From positions 1 to 35,645 of the forward strand of contig QAKE01000020.1 in the NCBI GenBank assembly GCA_003343995.1: DNA of 35,645 nucleotides, written 5' to 3'. The notes under the pieces are model-generated. The model was given only the letters and a program-made list of their open reading frames with translations, was not told the DNA's origin and made no database searches. Position 1 is the stretch's first letter, and every line of letters starts with the position of its first letter. Made by a program: the position numbers and the translations under genes. The DNA comes from Bacillota bacterium. GTDB lineage: Bacteria; Bacillota; Clostridia; Christensenellales; Borkfalkiaceae. Below are positions 31,738 through 35,645 of the stretch, one piece after another.

Positions 31738-34700
31738 TCAATTCTTTTTCTTTTTCGCCTTTTTTACGATGAACACGACGGCGACGGCGATCCCCGCCGC
31801 GCCCAAAACGCAGATTAGGGTGACGCCGGCGATAAACAGCTTGTCTATTCTGGAAAGCGGCGGATCGGGCTTCACGACGGGCGTAGCCTTGTACACCGCC
31901 GTATAGACGGCGTCCTCCGTCACCGTTTCCGCAACGGGCTTATCCCACCCGATAAAGGCATACGTATATTCCCCGTCGTCCGCCTTGATGAGCTTTTCGG
32001 GAACGCGCAGCGTTTCGCCGTAACGGTATTCGGCGCTCAGCACCACCCGCCCGTCGGACACAAAGGACACGGTGTAAACGACGGGCACGCAAACCGCCTC
32101 CACAACGACTTCCGCGCGGGGCATGACGAACATGCCGTTTTCCACGGCGATCTCCTCGCCGTCCGCCGCCGTAACCCGTATCCCGTCGAAGCGCACCCCC
32201 GCGGGGGGCTCCGCCGCGTACACGCGCACCGATTCCCCCGCCGCCGCGTCGGACATATCCGCGGAAATTTCCACGTACTTAGAAGGCAGCAGCGTGACGG
32301 CATATTCCGCCGCCAGCACATATTTCAGCCCCGCCTTCGCCGTAAAGCGCACGCGGCCGCTTTCATAGGTGTGAGCGACGTAGGTTTTCGCGCCGTTTTC
32401 ATAGGCGTATAACTGCGTACGGGTGGCGTCGTACCCGCTTGCGGCAAAGGTTACGCCCGCCGCATAGCCTCCCGTTTCCGCGCCGACGGCGAACTCGTAG
32501 GCGCCGCCGGCAGACCGCGAAACGCGGAACGTTACCGTAAAGCGCTTATCGCGGCACATCTCCGCGACGGAGGAATAGGAAAACACCGCCTCGCCGCCCC
32601 GCGCGCGCACGGCGACGGAGCAGGCAAGCGCCTCCGCCCGCAAAAAGATCTGCTTGAAATCGAACTCCTCGTCGTAGGTGGCGGTGCAGTCGACGACGTA
32701 TCCGCCTTCGTCCACCGAAACGTCCGCGCCGCGCCCGTCGGAAAAGGGGGCGAGATAATGCTTGTCGTAACGCGCGGTATATGCCGCGTCCCCCGTCACC
32801 GCGCCGAGCGCCCCGTCCCAGCCGAGAAATTCAAAATAGATGTTTCCCGCGTCGGGCAGCTCCGCCGACGGCGCATAGTCCGCCGCGTTCTCCCCGTCGT
32901 ACGCCGGCGTACAAACGGTGTTCTTGCCGAATTTCCACGTCAGCAGACGGCTCTTTTCAAACTCCGCGGTGTATACGGCGTCCCCCGTTACCGCCGCAAC
33001 GGGCTTATCCCACCCGATAAAGCGGAAGGTATATCCGCCCTCGTCGGGCTTTTTCGGGAACGCGGGGGCGTGCTCCGACGCCTCCGCGCCGTAGCCGAGC
33101 ACGATTTCCGTTTCCGCGCCGTCCACCCGCCATACGACGGTGTAGGTGCGTAAAATCTCCTTGAAACGCGGATATACGTGTATCTCGCGCTCCGCCGTTT
33201 CCGCCCCCGCGTGCGCGAGGTCCGCGACGACGCCGTCGGCGTACTGCCAGCATTCAAACCGATAAAAATACTGCGCGGACTCCGCCTTCACGGGCGGTTT
33301 GCCGTAATACGCGGCGTATGTGCCGCGCTCCACGTCGACGCGCTCGGTCTTTTCGCCGTCGTGAAAATGCACCGTCACATAGTCCGCGTCGTATAGTTTT
33401 TTCCGCGCCGTCGCCGTAACGGACAGGGCGCAGTCCTGCGTTTTTTCCTCTCGGCGGACGAACACCCCCGTTTCGTAAAGTTCCTTCAGCCGCTTTAAAT
33501 TTTCCTCCGGTTCGTACGCCTGCGGCGGTTCTTCCGGTTTCAGCACCTCCTCGGGCGCGACGGGGCTTTTCACCTCCTCGGGCGCGGGACCGGCATCCTC
33601 CGCCTTTTCCGGCGGAGTGGGCATGCGCACCGGTTCGGGCGCGACGGGCTGTTCCACCTTTTCCGGCCGCACGGGTTCGACGGCGCCCGCGGGGTATCCC
33701 CCTTCGATGGGCGCGGCGTCGTTTTTATCTTCGTAATACGCGCCGCCGAGCACCTCCGCCGCCGAACGCGGCGCGGGGTTTTCCGCCCCCGAAATGCGCC
33801 AGCTCTTTTCGGAAACGGCTTTGCCGTCGATTCCGTAAATCGTGCCGTCGTTCAGCGCGTGCGCCGCGACGCAAAGCTGCGAAACGAGGATGATATACTG
33901 CTCCTCCCTGTCCTCCGAACGCACGGCGTCCTTCACCTTCGCGTTATCGTAAAGCGAATCGAGCGCGACGAACAGCTCGCCGACGTTTTTTGCGATGAAT
34001 TCGTAATTGAGCGAATAGTAGAGATAGCGTTCGGGATCGGTTTCCAACGCAAAATAATCGGCGAACACCTTGCGCAGATTTTCCGTTGCCGCCTCCGCCC
34101 GATTGACCGTAGACAGCGGCACGCCGAATACCCTGACGATGGTAAGTTTATTCTCCAGAACCGACGACACCGTGCTCCCCGTGACCGCGGCGCGGACGGT
34201 GCGGTTCAAATCGGTCATCGGCGTGTCCAAAAGCTGCATCGCCGCCAGATGGCGGTTGATTTTATCCATCGCAGGTCCATACTGCCCGTAATAGATTTCA
34301 AACTTCTTTTCGTACTCCGCGTAATCGGCGAGATACTGCCGGTACGCCGCCATATCCTCGGCATAACGCTCCTTTGCGGCGAGATAGCTCTCGTACGCCT
34401 CCACCCCCGCCTCGTAAAGGGCGAGCGCGGCGAGATAATCGGCGTATACGTCGTATTTTTCCTTCCAGATCGCGTACGCTTTTTTATATTCCGCGTAAGC
34501 CGCCGCGTCCTCTTCGTATTTCGCGCAGGCGGCGAGATAGTCGGCGTATTCCCGCGCCTGCTTTTCGTACGCCGCGAGCGCGCTCTCGTAAGCGGCGGTC
34601 TGTTCGGCGATTTCGTCGTACGCCGCTTTACCGAGGTCGTACGCGGCGTTGGCGGCGGCGTTGATTTCCCCCGCCGTCAGGATAAATTCCGTGCCGTACG

Positions 34701-35148
34701 TGACTTCCGCGTATTCCCCGTCCTCGCGGGCGATTTCGCCGACGTGCGCCGTTTTGCCGACAAAAGGCGCGCTCTTATCGCCGACGGAGGCGGAAAGCGG
34801 CTTCCAAAGCGGCGTTTTGCCGTTGACCGCTTCGTAGGAATAGTCCCCCGCCTCGAGGGTGAGCGACGCGCCGTCAAACGCCGCCGAAACCCTGTCCGCG
34901 GGCACCTGCGCGGTGTAGGAAAGGGATAAATCCGCGTATGCCGAAAGAACGGCGCGCTCCTCGTCGGAAACCGTCGTTTCGTAAACTTTGCCGAGGATAT
35001 CCGCCGCGCTCAGCGTTACCGCCGCGGAACCGGACAAAGAATAATCGTTATTCTGTTTTTCCGCGCTCGCCCGCCCGCCGAAGGGCGCGGCGACGGCGAT
35101 GGCGGCGCACATCGCCGCCGCCATACAGCGCAAAACAGCTTTTCTCAA
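31738..35148 (-). CDS. Large surface protein: Ala/Tyr-rich helical stalk, Pro-rich segment, InlB-type repeats, C-terminal membrane anchor
   Basis: 1136 residues. The start is taken as TTG 35148 (AGGGG seven bases upstream) because the signal peptide, ending near GGRASAEKQ, begins there and no ATG fits. After a beta region comes a 115-residue segment (about 177-293) in which Y and A recur every few residues, for example YADYLAACAKYEEDAAAYAEY. That segment should form a long helix. A mixed domain follows, then a Pro/Glu-rich segment (about 487-550). Four InlB/Flg-type repeats follow, with GW(D)KPV...AVYTA wording near 667-735, 736-800 and 1025-1090 and a more diverged one at 575-666. The end is a helix (about 1104-1128) and KKAKKKKN. 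Helix plus Pro-rich stalk recalls streptococcal antigen I/II, but this is an analogy in layout only. Confidence 0.82.
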   Translation of the reverse strand: MRKAVLRCMAAAMCAAIAVAAPFGGRASAEKQNNDYSLSGSAAVTLSAADILGKVYETTVSDEERAVLSAYADLSLSYTAQVPADRVSAAFDGASLTLEAGDYSYEAVNGKTPLWKPLSASVGDKSAPFVGKTAHVGEIAREDGEYAEVTYGTEFILTAGEINAAANAAYDLGKAAYDEIAEQTAAYESALAAYEKQAREYADYLAACAKYEEDAAAYAEYKKAYAIWKEKYDVYADYLAALALYEAGVEAYESYLAAKERYAEDMAAYRQYLADYAEYEKKFEIYYGQYGPAMDKINRHLAAMQLLDTPMTDLNRTVRAAVTGSTVSSVLENKLTIVRVFGVPLSTVNRAEAATENLRKVFADYFALETDPERYLYYSLNYEFIAKNVGELFVALDSLYDNAKVKDAVRSEDREEQYIILVSQLCVAAHALNDGTIYGIDGKAVSEKSWRISGAENPAPRSAAEVLGGAYYEDKNDAAPIEGGYPAGAVEPVRPEKVEQPVAPEPVRMPTPPEKAEDAGPAPEEVKSPVAPEEVLKPEEPPQAYEPEENLKRLKELYETGVFVRREEKTQDCALSVTATARKKLYDADYVTVHFHDGEKTERVDVERGTYAAYYGKPPVKAESAQYFYRFECWQYADGVVADLAHAGAETAEREIHVYPRFKEILRTYTVVWRVDGAETEIVLGYGAEASEHAPAFPKKPDEGGYTFRFIGWDKPVAAVTGDAVYTAEFEKSRLLTWKFGKNTVCTPAYDGENAADYAPSAELPDAGNIYFEFLGWDGALGAVTGDAAYTARYDKHYLAPFSDGRGADVSVDEGGYVVDCTATYDEEFDFKQIFLRAEALACSVAVRARGGEAVFSYSSVAEMCRDKRFTVTFRVSRSAGGAYEFAVGAETGGYAAGVTFAASGYDATRTQLYAYENGAKTYVAHTYESGRVRFTAKAGLKYVLAAEYAVTLLPSKYVEISADMSDAAAGESVRVYAAEPPAGVRFDGIRVTAADGEEIAVENGMFVMPRAEVVVEAVCVPVVYTVSFVSDGRVVLSAEYRYGETLRVPEKLIKADDGEYTYAFIGWDKPVAETVTEDAVYTAVYKATPVVKPDPPLSRIDKLFIAGVTLICVLGAAGIAVAVVFIVKKAKKKKN

Positions 35149-35176
35149 ACAAATTCCCCTTAAATTATAACAATAT

Positions 35177-35182
35177 ATTATA
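35177..35182 (-). promoter_or_regulatory. Possible -10 element of the Ala/Tyr-rich surface gene
   Basis: TATAAT on the minus strand, 28 bases before the TTG start. The matching -35 position overlaps a terminator stem and is not consensus. A second TATAAT lies at 35164-35169. Confidence 0.35.
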
Positions 35183-35199
35183 CACGAAAATCGAAAAAA

Positions 35200-35228
35200 G
35201 CGCGGAATTTCTCTCAGAAATTCCGCGC
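35200..35228 (-). terminator. Terminator-type hairpin upstream of the surface gene
   Basis: A perfect 13-bp stem (35200-35212 with 35216-35228, loop CTC) is followed on the minus strand by TTTTTTCGATTTT. It would stop transcripts coming from the right before the surface gene's own promoter region. Confidence 0.75.
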
Positions 35229-35381
35229 CGTTCTTGTATTTGCAAGGCAAAAATACTGCCGCCCGAAAGGCGGAGAAGGGTTGCGGATTGCGGCGCTTTC
35301 GAGCGCGAGCGCGGCGAAAGTGCCGAACCGCCTGCACGACCGAGCGCGAAATACGCAAAAAGGGCGCAAGCGCGCCCTTTT
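35229..35381. repeat. GC-rich multi-hairpin block, possible dispersed repeat
   Basis: No gene is supported here. Hairpins are CCGCC/GGCGG (about 35269-35283), CGGCGCTTTC with GAAAGTGCCG (about 35300-35335), and AAAAGGGCGC (35358-35367) with 35372-35381, which resembles a terminator on both strands. Together with 35200-35228 the block is bounded by strong stems on each side. The remaining 150 bases to 35536 show nothing I can name. Confidence 0.4.
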
Positions 35382-35536
35382 ATGACGTTTGGTGGAACTG
35401 AAAGCCACAAAAACGCACACCCGAATATACAAGGTAAATCACCGCGACTTTTATTGTGCGGTCGAACTACCGCTGTCAGATTATCCGCTTTATGGAAAAC
35501 AGTTAATTTCCGAGTCTTTGTAATATTCTAACATAA

Positions 35537-35571
35537 AAAAGCCGATAAGTCAAAAAAAATTATCGGCTTTT
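35537..35571 (-). terminator. Terminator of a gene entering from the right edge
   Basis: A perfect 12-bp stem (35537-35548 with 35560-35571) is followed on the minus strand by further Ts. It starts 15 bases past the TAA of the partial frame at 35586. Confidence 0.65.
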
Positions 35572-35585
35572 AACTTGTAAATCAA

Positions 35586-35645
35586 TTAGTCGCAAGTCAG
35601 GGCTAACGGCTCGCCGCTGTCTTGCCCCGCAGAAATGGCTGTCAT
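35586..35645 (-). CDS. Possible 3' end of a gene running off the window
   Basis: The last 19 codons of a minus-strand frame (MTAISAGQDSGEPLALTCD, then TAA) precede the terminator at 35537-35571 by 15 bases. The product is not recognisable. A second minus frame is also open here, so support rests on the position of the terminator. Confidence 0.3.
   Translation of the reverse strand: MTAISAGQDSGEPLALTCD

Noticed and set aside
35165..35410. An 81-codon frame across the hairpin block upstream of the surface gene
   Set aside because: Its coding potential comes from the GC-rich stems. It has no ribosome site and runs through a terminator-type hairpin.

Overview
The window looks like the chromosome of an uncultured, probably gut-dwelling, Gram-positive member of the Clostridia. 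This is inferred from several things: AddAB is used in place of RecBCD, there is a TM1266-type [FeFe]-hydrogenase regulator, surface proteins carry MBG and InlB-type repeats, promoters are strong sigma-A type (TTGACA/TATAAT), and Shine-Dalgarno sites are GGAGG-like. A Christensenellales-like lineage is my best guess. No rRNA, tRNA or CRISPR was recognised.

Layout. (1) 1-812: a broken nagA (N-terminal third only) runs out of frame into a fragment of a surface-protein repeat, followed by a terminator. (2) About 950-6000: a compact, more AT-rich integrative element. It holds a hairpin- and repeat-rich non-coding stretch, a protein with a sigma-70-region-4-like HTH, an HUH rolling-circle initiator, a small unknown protein, and a large serine recombinase behind its own promoter and a roughly 245-nt structured leader. 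A duplicated 54-bp repeat lies on both sides of the HTH gene. (3) 6105-13306: addB-addA and a small membrane protein, all on the minus strand. (4) 13437-18449: a lipoprotein, a cytoplasmic GH5-like glycosidase, a NahK-like sugar kinase, and a Wzz/BY-kinase-like protein whose Walker A motif is destroyed. (5) 18555-19549: a TM1266-family regulator and, divergently, a maltose/galactoside O-acetyltransferase. (6) 19598-26151: a tightly packed minus-strand operon of ABC ATPase, two FtsX permeases, a lipoprotein and a PanE-family reductase. (7) 26266-35148: two giant membrane-anchored surface proteins on either side of a DUF5714 gene. (8) 35149-35645: a hairpin-rich non-coding stretch and possibly the last codons of another gene.

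How the parts may work together. The element has the parts for its own excision and replication: recombinase, HUH nickase and a candidate origin. The ABC-FtsX-FtsX-lipoprotein set is built like a MacB/LolCDE-type mechanotransmission complex acting at the envelope. The two giant proteins are anchored by C-terminal transmembrane helices rather than LPXTG motifs. One of them puts a conserved-looking domain of unknown function on the cytoplasmic side, which would allow outside-to-inside communication. The most novel-looking items are that type-I-topology receptor-like protein, the switch-like leader of the recombinase gene, the Walker-A-less BY-kinase-like protein, and the repeat- and hairpin-rich candidate origin.
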